In this document: piece after piece, positions 44,184 to 53,250 of the stretch
Position numbering within the stretch: the stretch's first letter is position 1
Layout of the letters: each line of letters opens with the position of its first letter
Source of the DNA: Crocinitomicaceae bacterium
GTDB lineage: Bacteria > Bacteroidota > Bacteroidia > Flavobacteriales_D > Crocinitomicaceae
NCBI GenBank assembly: GCA_016719925.1
Contig: JADJYC010000003.1
Location: forward strand, 186,001-250,000
DNA: 64,000 nt
Reading direction: 5' to 3'
The notes under the pieces: model-generated
What the model was told of the DNA's origin: nothing
The model's database searches: none
The model's input: the letters and a program-made list of their open reading frames with translations, nothing else
Program-made: the position numbers and the translations under genes

Positions 44184-44648
44184 CTAACTTATTTTTGATT
44201 TTGCGGTTTTTATGGATTTCACAATAATAGCCAGAATTTCTTCTCCTTCCTTTTTGATTGGGCTGATGTGTTTTACCTCATCAGGTTTCAATTCCATCAA
44301 TATTTCCAGAAAGTAAATGGTTTCATCACATTCCTCTTCTACTATTTTTAACTTATAGACAAAATCTGCCGTGGATTTGGCCCTTTGTGATGCACGGTAA
44401 TTTGCTCCTACAGAAGTTGAACACCGTGAAAGTTGATTTATGATTGCAGCATAAGGTTGTCGGTAAGGCAATCCGGAAATATACCTGAGCACGGTAATTC
44501 CAAAATTTTTGGTCCGGTCCTTCAGATTTGATGAGGTAGATTTAACCCGTATTTGATCTGTTTTCATCAATCCATCTGCACACCTAACATCACTTATTTC
44601 ACTCTTCACTTCCATCTTCATAATTCTAATCAACATCACAAACTTCAA
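44184..44648 (-). CDS. Four-helix-bundle protein (S23/IVP family)
   Basis: The core (about residues 28-154) is a four-helix bundle of the 23S-rRNA intervening-sequence protein type: TKNFGITVLRYISGLPY, INQLSRCSTSVGANYRASQRAKSTADFVYKL and VEEECDETIYFLEILMEL. The SVGANYRA and EEEC-E-W/Y motifs are family signatures. The N-terminal 28 residues (MKFVMLIRIMKMEVKSEISD...) are probably not natural; MKTDQIRVKSTS near 44567 is an alternative start. It is bracketed by minisatellites in inverted orientation. Confidence 0.8.
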   Translation of the reverse strand: MKFVMLIRIMKMEVKSEISDVRCADGLMKTDQIRVKSTSSNLKDRTKNFGITVLRYISGLPYRQPYAAIINQLSRCSTSVGANYRASQRAKSTADFVYKLKIVEEECDETIYFLEILMELKPDEVKHISPIKKEGEEILAIIVKSIKTAKSKIS

Positions 44649-44776
44649 ACTTCGACTTTGGCTGCGCTCAGTCTCTGTTCAAAACATCAAACTTCGTAAT
44701 TCAAACTTCGACTTTGGCTGCGCTCAGTCTCCGTGCAAAACATCAAACTTCGTACTTCCAACTTCGTACTTCTACC
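44646..44776 (+). repeat. Composite repeat: two 57-base units then 14-base minisatellite
   Basis: Two copies of AACTTCGACTTTGGCTGCGC TCAGTCT with a CAAAACATCAAACTTCGTA spacer, at about 44648 and 44704, are followed by CGTACTTCCAACTTCGTACT. The layout equals that of 28440-28627. The minisatellite is inverted relative to 43975-44166 on the other side of the four-helix-bundle gene. Confidence 0.75.
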
Positions 44777-45446
44777 CCACACTACCCGTTTCACTTTTCA
44801 AATCCATCAGAACGGTAAACGTATGACTGACAATTTTTGTGTCAACAACAACCGTAAACTCATTAGTTGTAGAGATTACCTCAGCAAGATTGATTCCTTC
44901 CCAGGCAATTTTTTTCAGCAGGTAATAATAGACACCTGAAATTTCAGTGTTGATTGCTGGTAATTTCATGGTGATTGCAGAAAGATTTCCCAGTTCTGAA
45001 ATCAGGCTGTCTTTTTGAAACATCTTGTCAATTTTTTCTGCAAACTGAGCGTTGGTAATGATTGTCGTTTCTGAAACACCTCTGGATACGGTGTAAAAAT
45101 TATCACTGATGTCTTTAATCTGAGATAAAAATTTTGCCTGATCCTGTGAAATTCCAACGTAGTTTTTAAAGGTGTATTTAATGAGATTGCTTCTCACAAT
45201 CAAATCACCCAATTCACGCATGAAGTTTTTAATCTTCAGTTCAATTTTCTGATTTGCACCCGGAGGCATCCTTTTAATTGCCATGATGATAGCACTGTCA
45301 GATACTTCTTTTCCCAAAATGCGCTGAATATCCGGATTCAGTTTTCGCGCCAATGAACTGATATTAATGAGTCCTTCAGCAATTGCCTCTTGTATAAACG
45401 GTGACTGATTCACCAGCTTATCAATTATTTTACTTAATCTATCCAT
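44772..45446 (-). CDS. Uncharacterised protein with a C-terminal ACT-like domain
   Basis: 224 residues. The N-terminal part is helical (LSKIIDKLVNQSPFIQEAIAEG), with a DNA-binding-like segment near VSDSAIIMAIKRM. The C-terminal half (about 145-210) has the ACT pattern GVYYYLLKKIAWEGINLAEVIS followed by EFTVVVD. ACT domains bind amino acids. It is divergent from lysA, with both promoters in an 88-base gap, so a link to lysine or aspartate-family regulation is plausible but unproven. Its 3' end touches the minisatellite. Confidence 0.65.
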   Translation of the reverse strand: MDRLSKIIDKLVNQSPFIQEAIAEGLINISSLARKLNPDIQRILGKEVSDSAIIMAIKRMPPGANQKIELKIKNFMRELGDLIVRSNLIKYTFKNYVGISQDQAKFLSQIKDISDNFYTVSRGVSETTIITNAQFAEKIDKMFQKDSLISELGNLSAITMKLPAINTEISGVYYYLLKKIAWEGINLAEVISTTNEFTVVVDTKIVSHTFTVLMDLKSETGSVG

Positions 45447-45480
45447 GTTAAATAAATAACAAACAGTTAAAATTCGATTA

Positions 45481-45488
45481 CAAATATA
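45481..45488 (-). promoter_or_regulatory. -7 element (TATATTTG) for the ACT-like gene
   Basis: Read on the minus strand as TATATTTG, 35 bases before the ATG at 45446. Confidence 0.5.
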
Positions 45489-45519
45489 ATTTCTTTAACC
45501 AAGCAAAGAGGTTATAGGC

Positions 45520-45527
45520 TAAATTTG
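45520..45527 (+). promoter_or_regulatory. -7 element (TAAATTTG) for lysA
   Basis: Exact TAnnTTTG only 7 bases before the ATG at 45535. Either the message is leaderless or the ATG at 45547 is used. Confidence 0.55.
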
Positions 45528-45534
45528 GTAAAAA

Positions 45535-46701
45535 ATGTTGAATTATATGCAAAACACGCCTTATTATTTTTACGACCTCGATCTGCTGAATCGCACAATC
45601 AATGAAGTTGAACTGAATATCCGCAACACTTCTTTCCGTGTACACTATGCAATTAAGGCTAATAATAACAAGAAGGTTGTTTCATTTATTGCTAAAAGAA
45701 ATTTTGGTGCAGACTGTGTAAGCGCAGGAGAAATAATGCTTGCACTTGAATGCGGTTTTAATGCATCTGATATTGTTTTTGCCGGAGTTGGAAAAACAGA
45801 TGAAGAAATTGAATATGCACTTTTGAATAATATCGGCATGATTCATTGTGAAGGGCTTGAAGAAATTCAGGTGATCAATGAAATTGCAGGCAGACTGAAC
45901 AGAAGGCCAAAAGTTGCCTTGCGCCTGAATCCGGATGTGGATGCCAAAACGCATGAAAAAATTTCTACCGGTTTGTATGAAAACAAATTTGGTTTTTCAC
46001 CGGAAGAATTTGCTGATTTAACTCAAATCGGAAATACACTTTCGAATATTGAAATTGTCGGATTGCATTTTCACGTTGGATCGCAAATTACAGACATGCA
46101 TGTTTTCAGACAACTGGCTGAAAGAATCAATGTACTTGTTCCGGTCTATGAAAAATATTTTGGAACACTGAAATATCTGAATGTTGGTGGAGGATTAGGA
46201 ATTGATTATCAGAATCCGGATGAAAATCCGATTGCAGATTTCAGAAATTATTTTGCGGCGTTCAGACAATACTTAAATGTCAATGTACCCGTTCATTTTG
46301 AATTGGGAAGATCGATAGTTGCACAATGCGGTTCTTTAAGAACAAAAGTGCTTTACATTAAAAGATCAGGTGCAAAAACATTTGCTGTATGTGATGCCGG
46401 GATGACAGAGCTATTGAGACCAGCCATGTACAACGCTTATCACAAAATCGAAAAATTCAATAACGCACTGGCTTTGTCAAACGGATCAACGTATGATGTG
46501 GTAGGACCACTTTGTGAATCGAGTGATTTTTTTGGAAAAAATGTTCCGCTGCCCGAATTACAGCGCGGTGATATTTTATCCATCAGAAGCTGCGGAGCCT
46601 ATGCAGAAAGCATGTCTTTAAATTATAACGGAAGAACTAAAATAGGGAGTATAACCAGTGATCACGTACTGACACAATTCAGAATCATTAAAGTTGCTTA
46701 A
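45535..46701 (+). CDS. lysA: Diaminopimelate decarboxylase
   Basis: 388 residues, intact. A PLP enzyme, it decarboxylates meso-diaminopimelate to lysine, the last step of lysine synthesis. It has the PLP-Lys motif RVHYAIKANNN near residue 38, HVGSQI, the phosphate-binding GGGLGIDY, ELGRSIVAQCG and CESSDFFGKN with the Cys of the second active-site half. It starts at ATG 45535, though the promoter position allows 45547. A perfect hairpin terminator follows. Confidence 0.93.
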   Translation: MLNYMQNTPYYFYDLDLLNRTINEVELNIRNTSFRVHYAIKANNNKKVVSFIAKRNFGADCVSAGEIMLALECGFNASDIVFAGVGKTDEEIEYALLNNIGMIHCEGLEEIQVINEIAGRLNRRPKVALRLNPDVDAKTHEKISTGLYENKFGFSPEEFADLTQIGNTLSNIEIVGLHFHVGSQITDMHVFRQLAERINVLVPVYEKYFGTLKYLNVGGGLGIDYQNPDENPIADFRNYFAAFRQYLNVNVPVHFELGRSIVAQCGSLRTKVLYIKRSGAKTFAVCDAGMTELLRPAMYNAYHKIEKFNNALALSNGSTYDVVGPLCESSDFFGKNVPLPELQRGDILSIRSCGAYAESMSLNYNGRTKIGSITSDHVLTQFRIIKVA

Positions 46702-46716
46702 GTGGTTAATTTTATC

Positions 46717-46755
46717 AAAATGGATATTCTTTAAAAGGGTATCCATTTTTTTTTC
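46717..46755 (+). terminator. Intrinsic terminator between lysA and the HEAT gene
   Basis: AAAATGGATA and TATCCATTTT form a perfect 10-bp stem around a 13-base loop, followed by a T-run. The symmetric A/T flanks and convergent genes suggest it works in both directions. Confidence 0.75.
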
Positions 46756-47289
46756 TTAAGATTTCTTAGCCAACTTGTGAAGAATTTTCAATTCCTCTTT
46801 TCCGCGATGCACAATTGCAGGTGAAACTTTTTCTTCAATGAGAATTTCTATCTGGGGTATTAACTCTGCTGACAGCTCAGGATATTTTTCACATATCCTT
46901 CTTAACGCCGTCATTGAAAACGCCTTAACAGCTATAGGAGATTCGGCGAGTTTCATAGATTTTAAACCAAGTTCAAAAAATAGTCCTTCATTTTCTTCCG
47001 GCACATCAATAAACTGAAACAACCGAATCGAATTCCTGACTATAGAAGAGTCTTTTGTATTTTGTAAAAGAGCAATTATATCATTCAAATGTTTTGATGA
47101 AAAAAATTCCGGGTGTTCATCAGCCAGATTTGTCATTACCTGACTTGCAAGTCTTGCCAGTCTGCCTTTTTCATGAATGACCAGATGCATCAGCTCTTCA
47201 AATTTTTCAGGGTTGCTGATTATAAAATTACCAACTGCCTCCCAGTTTTTTCTTGAGTTTTCTTTGAGGATTTGAGTAGAGAGATTCAT
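46756..47289 (-). CDS. HEAT-repeat-like helical protein
   Basis: 177 residues, all helical, without signal peptide. Repeated helix pairs such as FEELMHLVIHEKGRLARLASQVM, DIIALLQNTKDSSIVRNSIRL and PIAVKAFSMTALRRICEKYPEL are typical of HEAT/ARM-type scaffolds that bind other proteins. The partner is unknown. The WG-repeat gene is upstream on the same strand, 24 bases away. Confidence 0.65.
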   Translation of the reverse strand: MNLSTQILKENSRKNWEAVGNFIISNPEKFEELMHLVIHEKGRLARLASQVMTNLADEHPEFFSSKHLNDIIALLQNTKDSSIVRNSIRLFQFIDVPEENEGLFFELGLKSMKLAESPIAVKAFSMTALRRICEKYPELSAELIPQIEILIEEKVSPAIVHRGKEELKILHKLAKKS

Positions 47290-47313
47290 TACAATATTGG
47301 AAAATAAAAACCA

Positions 47314-48555
47314 CTACTCCAAAGGCACCATTTCACACAAACACGCTTTCCCTTCACCAACTATTTTTTCAATCAGTTTTCCGGTTTGGTCAAAACGGTA
47401 TAAGGTTCCGGATTTTTTAAATTCTATGTAATAATTATCCGGTGCGTAGTAAGACAAGCCGCAGAGGCATTCATATTCAAAGGGAACAATGATTTCATTT
47501 TTTAGAGAAATCAAACCATACTTACCGTTTTTTACGGCATAATAACATTTAAACGTTGCATCTGTTTTTAATCTGGGGCCATATTCAATAGACGTGTATG
47601 AATTAGGAATTATCACTTTCATATCCAGATCCATCACACCCCATTTATAATTCTGTTTGAAAAACCAAACATCCCCTTCTTTTTCAAGCGCCTGATATTT
47701 TTGTGATATCGCTTCAAATTTTTCATTCACAAACCAGGTATAATTTTCATCCGCCACCAGATTTTTTGGACCCAATATCATGGGAAGTGTTTCATACCTC
47801 ATTGGAACAGTGAGTACATTTGAACTATTGATAAATCCTTTTTTCTTGCCGTTTTGCACAAAAATGAATTGTTCATTCCACACGTAATCATTCATCCATT
47901 CATAATTAAAAGACACCACAATTTTTCCAAGGTAATTGACAACACCACATTTGTCCAGTTCATTTTCGAGCGGTAAAAATCCATTGGGATTAAACCGGAA
48001 ATTCAGCATCTTGTATGTCACACTTTCATATTTCATTGGAAGTAAAACCTTGAAATCAGAATTGACAATACCAAATTTTAATTTATTTGGAGAAACCAGA
48101 TAACTTCCCTTGTAATCATCTATCACATAAAAACTTGTATCAACCGTCATAGTCGAATCATAGCGGGTAATCATTGTTCCGATTTTATAAGTCAGTTGAT
48201 TTAATGTGTCTTTCAGATCAGTGATGACCAAATAATGACCTGATTTTCTTGCATCAAACGGACCGTCAAAAGTGAAAGGCTGAACTACATTACCCGCTGC
48301 ATCAATACCTCCCCATTTTCCGTTCTTCAAAACCGGATAAGTTCCCTTTTGTGTTTTCTTTCCTTCATAAAACAAAACAGAGCTGTCTGCTTTATGAATT
48401 ATTTCACACCAGCACTGATCATAGAAATCGGTTCCTGCTTTTTTTGTAAGTGCAGAATCAATATACATTTCAAACTGGTTATCTGTTTTTTTGAAAAACT
48501 GGGCAGATAACAATACCGGAAAAATTGAAAAAACAACTAAAAGGATCTTCTTCAT
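47314..48555 (-). CDS. WG-repeat secreted protein
   Basis: 413 residues. It has signal peptide MKKILLVVFSIFPVLLSAQ and a series of about seven WG-type repeats, seen as KWGGIDAAGNVVQPF, CGVVNYLGKIVVSF, KKGFINSSNVLTVPM, KWGVMDLDMKVIIP and KYGLISLKNEIIVPF. The family builds beta-rich repeats and has no enzymatic role assigned. It is probably periplasmic or surface bound. Confidence 0.75.
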   Translation of the reverse strand: MKKILLVVFSIFPVLLSAQFFKKTDNQFEMYIDSALTKKAGTDFYDQCWCEIIHKADSSVLFYEGKKTQKGTYPVLKNGKWGGIDAAGNVVQPFTFDGPFDARKSGHYLVITDLKDTLNQLTYKIGTMITRYDSTMTVDTSFYVIDDYKGSYLVSPNKLKFGIVNSDFKVLLPMKYESVTYKMLNFRFNPNGFLPLENELDKCGVVNYLGKIVVSFNYEWMNDYVWNEQFIFVQNGKKKGFINSSNVLTVPMRYETLPMILGPKNLVADENYTWFVNEKFEAISQKYQALEKEGDVWFFKQNYKWGVMDLDMKVIIPNSYTSIEYGPRLKTDATFKCYYAVKNGKYGLISLKNEIIVPFEYECLCGLSYYAPDNYYIEFKKSGTLYRFDQTGKLIEKIVGEGKACLCEMVPLE

Positions 48556-48653
48556 GTTTTCTTTTGAATACTCTAAGATACAAAGTCCTGAACAAGATTT
48601 ATGCCGGATGAAATTTCATTGTACACGGAATGCCGTTAACAAGGAATCAGAAA

Positions 48654-49064
48654 TCAGCGGCTTTGCAGGAAGGACTGTAGGATAATGGTTGCACTGATTT
48701 GATCAACCATGGCTTTGTTTTGTCTTTGTTTTTTTGATAATCCGCCGTCTATCATCGTCTGAAAAGCCATTTTGGAAGTGAACCGTTCATCCATCATGTG
48801 AATTTTTTTGTCAGGATATTTTTCTTCCAGCTTTTTTCTGAAATCTCTTACCGGCTGAGAGGTATGAGTATCTGATGTATCTAATTTTTTTGGTTCACCC
48901 AATACAATTTCATTGGCGGTGTTTTTTGAAAAATACGTATCAAGAAAACGAAAAATTTCTTTTGTTTCAACTGTTGTCAGTGCAGATGCAATGATCTGTG
49001 AATTGTCAGTTTCAGCAATTCCGCAACGTTTTAAACCATAATCAATGGCAATTATTTTAGGCAT
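48654..49064 (-). CDS. ruvX: Putative pre-16S rRNA nuclease / Holliday junction resolvase RuvX (YqgF)
   Basis: 136 residues, the normal length. It is an RNase H-fold nuclease with IIAIDYGLKRCGIA (catalytic Asp near 7), IVLGEPKKLD and MMDERFTSKMA (second catalytic acidic residues), ending with DQISATIILQSFL. YqgF/RuvX trims the 5' end of 16S rRNA, although it was first named as a resolvase. It overlaps the downstream end of the NhaC gene by 8 bases. Confidence 0.9.
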   Translation of the reverse strand: MPKIIAIDYGLKRCGIAETDNSQIIASALTTVETKEIFRFLDTYFSKNTANEIVLGEPKKLDTSDTHTSQPVRDFRKKLEEKYPDKKIHMMDERFTSKMAFQTMIDGGLSKKQRQNKAMVDQISATIILQSFLQSR

Positions 49065-51039
49065 CTATTTTTTTTCCAATAAACTCAACAACCAATATGC
49101 AGGCTCCTGCTCCAAGCAACATTCCCAGCCAGGGATTCAGACCAAAACCGGTAAGCAGTGAACCAAAGGTAATTGAAATTATCCCTACTGTCAGCGCATA
49201 GGGCATCTGTGTCCTTACGTGATCAATGTGATTACATCCAGAAGCCAGAGAAGAAAGAATGGTTGTATCTGAAATTGGTGAACAATGGTCACCCAGCACC
49301 GCACCAGCAAGTACAGCGCTCACCGTTGAATAGAACACCGGCATTGTATCTGCCAGCGTAAATCCACTTGCAGGATCCATACATATAGCCCACGTTGCCG
49401 GAATAATCAACGGATAAACAAGAGCCATAGTTGACCAGGATGAGCCTGTTGAGAAAGCTACAACAGCAGCTAATAAAAATGTAAATGCCGGTATCAGCAT
49501 CGGAGAAATATTTCCGCTCATTAACCCGGTCAGATAATCTGCCGTATGCATATCATCAGTAACCAGTGCAAGAGACCAGGCAAGAATTAAAATCAACAAA
49601 GCAGGAATCATTGTTTTAAATCCGGCAATTGCTGTTTCCATGGTTTTCTGAAGAGTCATAATACGCTGACCAATTGTTAATGCCATGGCAGAAAGTAATG
49701 CGCAAAGTGACGACCATAACAAAGCGGAATAAGAATCAGATGCACCAATCAACGTTCCCAATCTTCTTGTAAAACTGTCAACCGTATTATCAATCACATG
49801 CATGTTTGACCAAACATCTCCCCAAGAATTGACTGCAATTGTTGGATCAATTTCGATCAACTGTGCTTCAAGCGAACTAAAGCCGGTATAAACCAAACCA
49901 ACCATGGTTCCAAAAACAATCACCGCTACAGGAATCACTGCATTAAATGCTCGGTATTTAATTCCGGCAACCGGATCCAGATCTTTTAACTCAGATAAAT
50001 CTGCATCGTTAATTTCCGGATTAACCACATCCCCTTTTCGGGCGCGTCTCTCAGCTTTTAACATCGAACCAAAATCACGCTGGCGCCAGATGATATATCC
50101 CATAAAAAAGATGGTAAGAATTGGATAAAAAGCAAAAGGCAAACTATTCAGAAAAATGGAATACACTCCTTCATTAATCTGCTCTCCGCCTTGTGAGTTA
50201 ATCCCCTCAATACCCCTTGAAATATATCCAAGTTCAGCACCAATCCAGGTGGTAACAAAAGCAATGGCAGAAACCGGTGCAGCTGTTGCATCCACTATGT
50301 AAGATAATTTTTCTCTAGAAATTTTTAACCGGTCAGTAATAGGACGCATGGTATTTCCTACAACCAGTGTGTTTGCATAATCATCAAAGAAAATTGCAAT
50401 CCCTAAAAAATAAGCAGCAAGTTGTCCGTTGCGCGCATTGTTGGCATATTTTACAATGATGTTTACAATACCATGCATACCACCGTTGCGTGAAATGATG
50501 GCCACAACCCCACCAATTATAATGGAAAAGACTATTACGCTGATGTGACTGGCATCATTCAGTGAGTGCAAAATGTAGGTGTCTATTACTTTTAAAAATC
50601 CGGTGAAAATTCCAACAAAACCTTCAGCGTAAAATCCCATGATTGCCCCTCCGATAAATACACCGGACACCATGGAGAAAATAACTTCTTTAAAAATCAG
50701 CGCCAGCAGAATTGCAATTAACGGAGGCAAAACAGACATCCACAGTGGAATAACATTTGGCTGATGTCCTTTTATTTCTATGCCTGAGATAGTGAGCTTT
50801 TCGCCGGACGTAAAGGAATGGACAAAATAAGCACGTCCCTCTTGCCTGAAAACTTCTACCGCTTTGTCATGAATAATTAACTGAGCGGGAAAAGAATCAT
50901 TGGCATTTAGAATATCAATCTCTGTTTCGATGCCAGATAATATAGCATCCGGAAACTGAAGTTCAATACTATTTTGAGTAAAAGCAGAAACGCTGAACAG
51001 AAAAATTGCAGCAAATAAAATCCTGATTTGGTTCATCAT
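49057..51039 (-). CDS. NhaC-family Na+/H+ antiporter with an N-terminal extracytoplasmic domain
   Basis: About 660 residues. It starts at ATG 51037-51039 with a signal-like helix (MMNQIRILFAAIFLFSVSAFTQ). A small soluble beta domain of about 85 residues (FPDAILSGIETEIDIL, then TSGEKLTISGIEI) follows. A large NhaC-type membrane domain comes last, with around twelve helices, including GAIMGFYAEGFVGIFTGFL, FDDYANTLVVGNTM, AFVTTWIGAELGY and AVVAFSTGSSWST. It exchanges Na+ for H+ at the inner membrane. The beta domain lies outside the cytoplasm. Confidence 0.8.
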   Translation of the reverse strand: MMNQIRILFAAIFLFSVSAFTQNSIELQFPDAILSGIETEIDILNANDSFPAQLIIHDKAVEVFRQEGRAYFVHSFTSGEKLTISGIEIKGHQPNVIPLWMSVLPPLIAILLALIFKEVIFSMVSGVFIGGAIMGFYAEGFVGIFTGFLKVIDTYILHSLNDASHISVIVFSIIIGGVVAIISRNGGMHGIVNIIVKYANNARNGQLAAYFLGIAIFFDDYANTLVVGNTMRPITDRLKISREKLSYIVDATAAPVSAIAFVTTWIGAELGYISRGIEGINSQGGEQINEGVYSIFLNSLPFAFYPILTIFFMGYIIWRQRDFGSMLKAERRARKGDVVNPEINDADLSELKDLDPVAGIKYRAFNAVIPVAVIVFGTMVGLVYTGFSSLEAQLIEIDPTIAVNSWGDVWSNMHVIDNTVDSFTRRLGTLIGASDSYSALLWSSLCALLSAMALTIGQRIMTLQKTMETAIAGFKTMIPALLILILAWSLALVTDDMHTADYLTGLMSGNISPMLIPAFTFLLAAVVAFSTGSSWSTMALVYPLIIPATWAICMDPASGFTLADTMPVFYSTVSAVLAGAVLGDHCSPISDTTILSSLASGCNHIDHVRTQMPYALTVGIISITFGSLLTGFGLNPWLGMLLGAGACILVVEFIGKKIDA

Positions 51040-51099
51040 GAGAACAAAAATAAAAAGTATCAGGAAAGAGAAGGGATTTGACAGCAATAAAATGCCGGA

Positions 51100-51684
51100 T
51101 CAATGTCCTGCAGCAAATGCCGGAAGTAGTAAATTATTAATGGAATCCTTGAATTCAGGCAAAACCAGATGTCCGTCAATATCTTCCACATCTGTTACAT
51201 CATAGTGTACTTCCTTCCATTCATGTTTGATGGCAACTATTCCGATATCCGGATCATCATAACCAATTAAAAGTTCATTGTAACCGCCGGGTGAGGTTCT
51301 CATTTCAAGCAGATGACCAAAATACTGATTGATGATTTTGTATTTTCCGTAATATCCTTCAACAATCACAACCTGATGAACCGGAGCATTGAACAATCCC
51401 GGAATCATTTCTACAATAAATCCATCGGTCCAGGGTCTTTCCGGCCGGTATTTAAAAACCTGAAAATATTGGTTGTCACAGGGAGGCAAATAATCTACCG
51501 TATCAGATGTCGTGCACATTTGAAGTTGCTCCATAATTGGAATGACCTCTTGTTCAAGAACCGGATAAGTATCGTAAATAACCGTTGTATCTGATTTAAA
51601 AACCTCCGCTTCAGCTTCTGTGTTACCAGAGCAGGAGACTAAAAAACAGATTGGCAAAATTAAAACCGAATACCGGTTAACCAT
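51100..51684 (-). CDS. Uncharacterised lipoprotein
   Basis: 194 residues. Lipoprotein signal ILPICFLVSCSG with lipobox Cys near 18, then a low-complexity acidic linker (EAEAEVFKS). The remaining beta-rich domain has HQVVIVEGYYGKYKIINQYFGHLLEMRTS and EVHYDVTDVEDIDG. I do not recognise the family. It lies between the NhaC gene and the GIN-domain gene on the same strand with gaps of 60 and 5 bases. Confidence 0.6.
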   Translation of the reverse strand: MVNRYSVLILPICFLVSCSGNTEAEAEVFKSDTTVIYDTYPVLEQEVIPIMEQLQMCTTSDTVDYLPPCDNQYFQVFKYRPERPWTDGFIVEMIPGLFNAPVHQVVIVEGYYGKYKIINQYFGHLLEMRTSPGGYNELLIGYDDPDIGIVAIKHEWKEVHYDVTDVEDIDGHLVLPEFKDSINNLLLPAFAAGH

Positions 51685-51689
51685 AAACG

Positions 51690-52379
51690 TTATTCTTTCA
51701 TTTTAGAAATAGTTCCGCCAATTTTTACTGATTCTTCAAACGTTGCCGGATTTCCTTTGTAACTGATATTACCACCGGAAGTTACACTTGCATCCAGCTT
51801 TACCGTTGCATTTAATTTGATTGAACCACCCGCAGTAACTTTAGCAACACAAGTTTCTGTAATCAGTTCAACAGCGTGAAGCGTACCGCCGGTGCTTACT
51901 TCCATCTCAGCAAATTTTGCAGTACCGGTAACATTTATAAGTCCGTCGTTGGAAATTTTGAGTTTTGCCGTTCCGGCTTCAATATTTCCTTTCACATGAC
52001 CGCCCATCGAACAATTAAAAATAATTACTTCACCTTTTAAAGTGTTCTGAAGAGTTACGCGTGCCCCGCGTTTTGCTTCAATGTGACTTACACTTTTGTA
52101 GTAAATTGTGAAGTCCATGTCACGCTCTTTATAAGTATCTCCTTTGATTTTAATATCCAGCACACCGCCATTCACTTCAATTATAATTTTGTCATCCGTT
52201 ATATTGACATCATTGTTCACCACATGAATTTTTTCTTCGGTAGATTCTACCATGGTGATACGGTAATTACCCGTAATAACAACAGTTGTAAACGGATCAA
52301 GTGCTTTGTCAATTTCTCCTGCAAAAGATGCTGTAAAAGTTGAAATTAAAAGTGAGGCAAGTACAATTATTTTTTTCAT
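51690..52379 (-). CDS. Head-GIN-domain (DUF2807) secreted protein
   Basis: 229 residues with signal peptide (MKKIIVLASLLISTFTASFAG). A DUF2807 'head GIN' beta-helix follows: DPFTTVVITGNYRITMV, HIEAKRGARVTLQN, LKISNDGLINVTGTA and AGGSIKLNATVKLDASVTSGGNISYKG. The alternating GG/N pattern is typical. These proteins are thought to be exported adhesin-like stalks, but their role is untested. Confidence 0.75.
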   Translation of the reverse strand: MKKIIVLASLLISTFTASFAGEIDKALDPFTTVVITGNYRITMVESTEEKIHVVNNDVNITDDKIIIEVNGGVLDIKIKGDTYKERDMDFTIYYKSVSHIEAKRGARVTLQNTLKGEVIIFNCSMGGHVKGNIEAGTAKLKISNDGLINVTGTAKFAEMEVSTGGTLHAVELITETCVAKVTAGGSIKLNATVKLDASVTSGGNISYKGNPATFEESVKIGGTISKMKE

Positions 52380-52383
52380 AAGT

Positions 52384-53250
52384 CTATTTTGGAAATGTGT
52401 TTAATGCAAGCTTTATTGATTTTTCGAATTCTGATTCATCAATTGTTGTACCAATTTTATTTTGTTTGAAATATACAACCATTTCTTCAGTTGGCATATT
52501 GCCGGTTAAATCATCCTTTGCCATGGGGCATCCGCCAAATCCTTTAATGGCTCCGTCAAATCTCCGGCAGCCAGATCTATAGGCCGCTTCAACTTTTTCA
52601 ATCACCGTTTCAGGCGTTGAATGCAAATGAGCGCCAAATTCCACTTTAGGTAATTCAGGAATCAATCCAGTAAAAAGAGATGAAATATTATCCGGATTTG
52701 AAACACCAATCGTATCTGATAAGGCAAGAATTTCTATACCAAGATTTTCATGCAGCCTGCGTGACCATTCAATGGCAATATCTGTACTCCAGTTGTCGCC
52801 GTAAGGATTTCCAAATGCCATGGAAATATAAACAACAAGTTTTCTTTTACTTTGAATGCAGCGATTTTGAATTTCTTCTACACGCAATAATGATTCTTCA
52901 ATCGATGAATTGGTATTGCGCTGCTGAAAAGTTTCAGAAATGGAAAAAGGAAATCCGAGATACTGAATTTCAGGAAACTGAATGGCATCCTCAGCTCCTC
53001 TGGGATTAGCAACAATAGCAAGCAGTTTGGATTGAGTTTTATCCAGCTCAAGTTTTTTCAATACATCAGCGGTATCACGCATTTGCGGAATTGCTTTTGG
53101 AGATACGAATGAACCAAAATCAATTGTATCAAATCCAACTTTCAGCAGCTGATTGATGTATTTAACTTTTATATCCGTAGGAATAAAATCATGCAATCCC
53201 TGCATGGCATCTCTGGGACACTCAATAATTTTTACATTATTATTTTCCAT
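52384..53250 (-). CDS. mvaB: Hydroxymethylglutaryl-CoA lyase
   Basis: 288 residues. A TIM-barrel HMGL-like enzyme that splits HMG-CoA into acetoacetate and acetyl-CoA, in leucine degradation. It has VKIIECPRDAMQG (catalytic Arg-Asp), GFDTIDFGSFVSPKAIPQM, SDTIGVSNPDNI, FGAHLHSTPE (metal-binding His pair), RRFDGAIKGFGGCPMAKDDLTGNM (catalytic Cys loop). Other leucine-pathway genes are not nearby. It overlaps the upstream pyrD stop by 11 bases. Confidence 0.9.
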   Translation of the reverse strand: MENNNVKIIECPRDAMQGLHDFIPTDIKVKYINQLLKVGFDTIDFGSFVSPKAIPQMRDTADVLKKLELDKTQSKLLAIVANPRGAEDAIQFPEIQYLGFPFSISETFQQRNTNSSIEESLLRVEEIQNRCIQSKRKLVVYISMAFGNPYGDNWSTDIAIEWSRRLHENLGIEILALSDTIGVSNPDNISSLFTGLIPELPKVEFGAHLHSTPETVIEKVEAAYRSGCRRFDGAIKGFGGCPMAKDDLTGNMPTEEMVVYFKQNKIGTTIDESEFEKSIKLALNTFPK

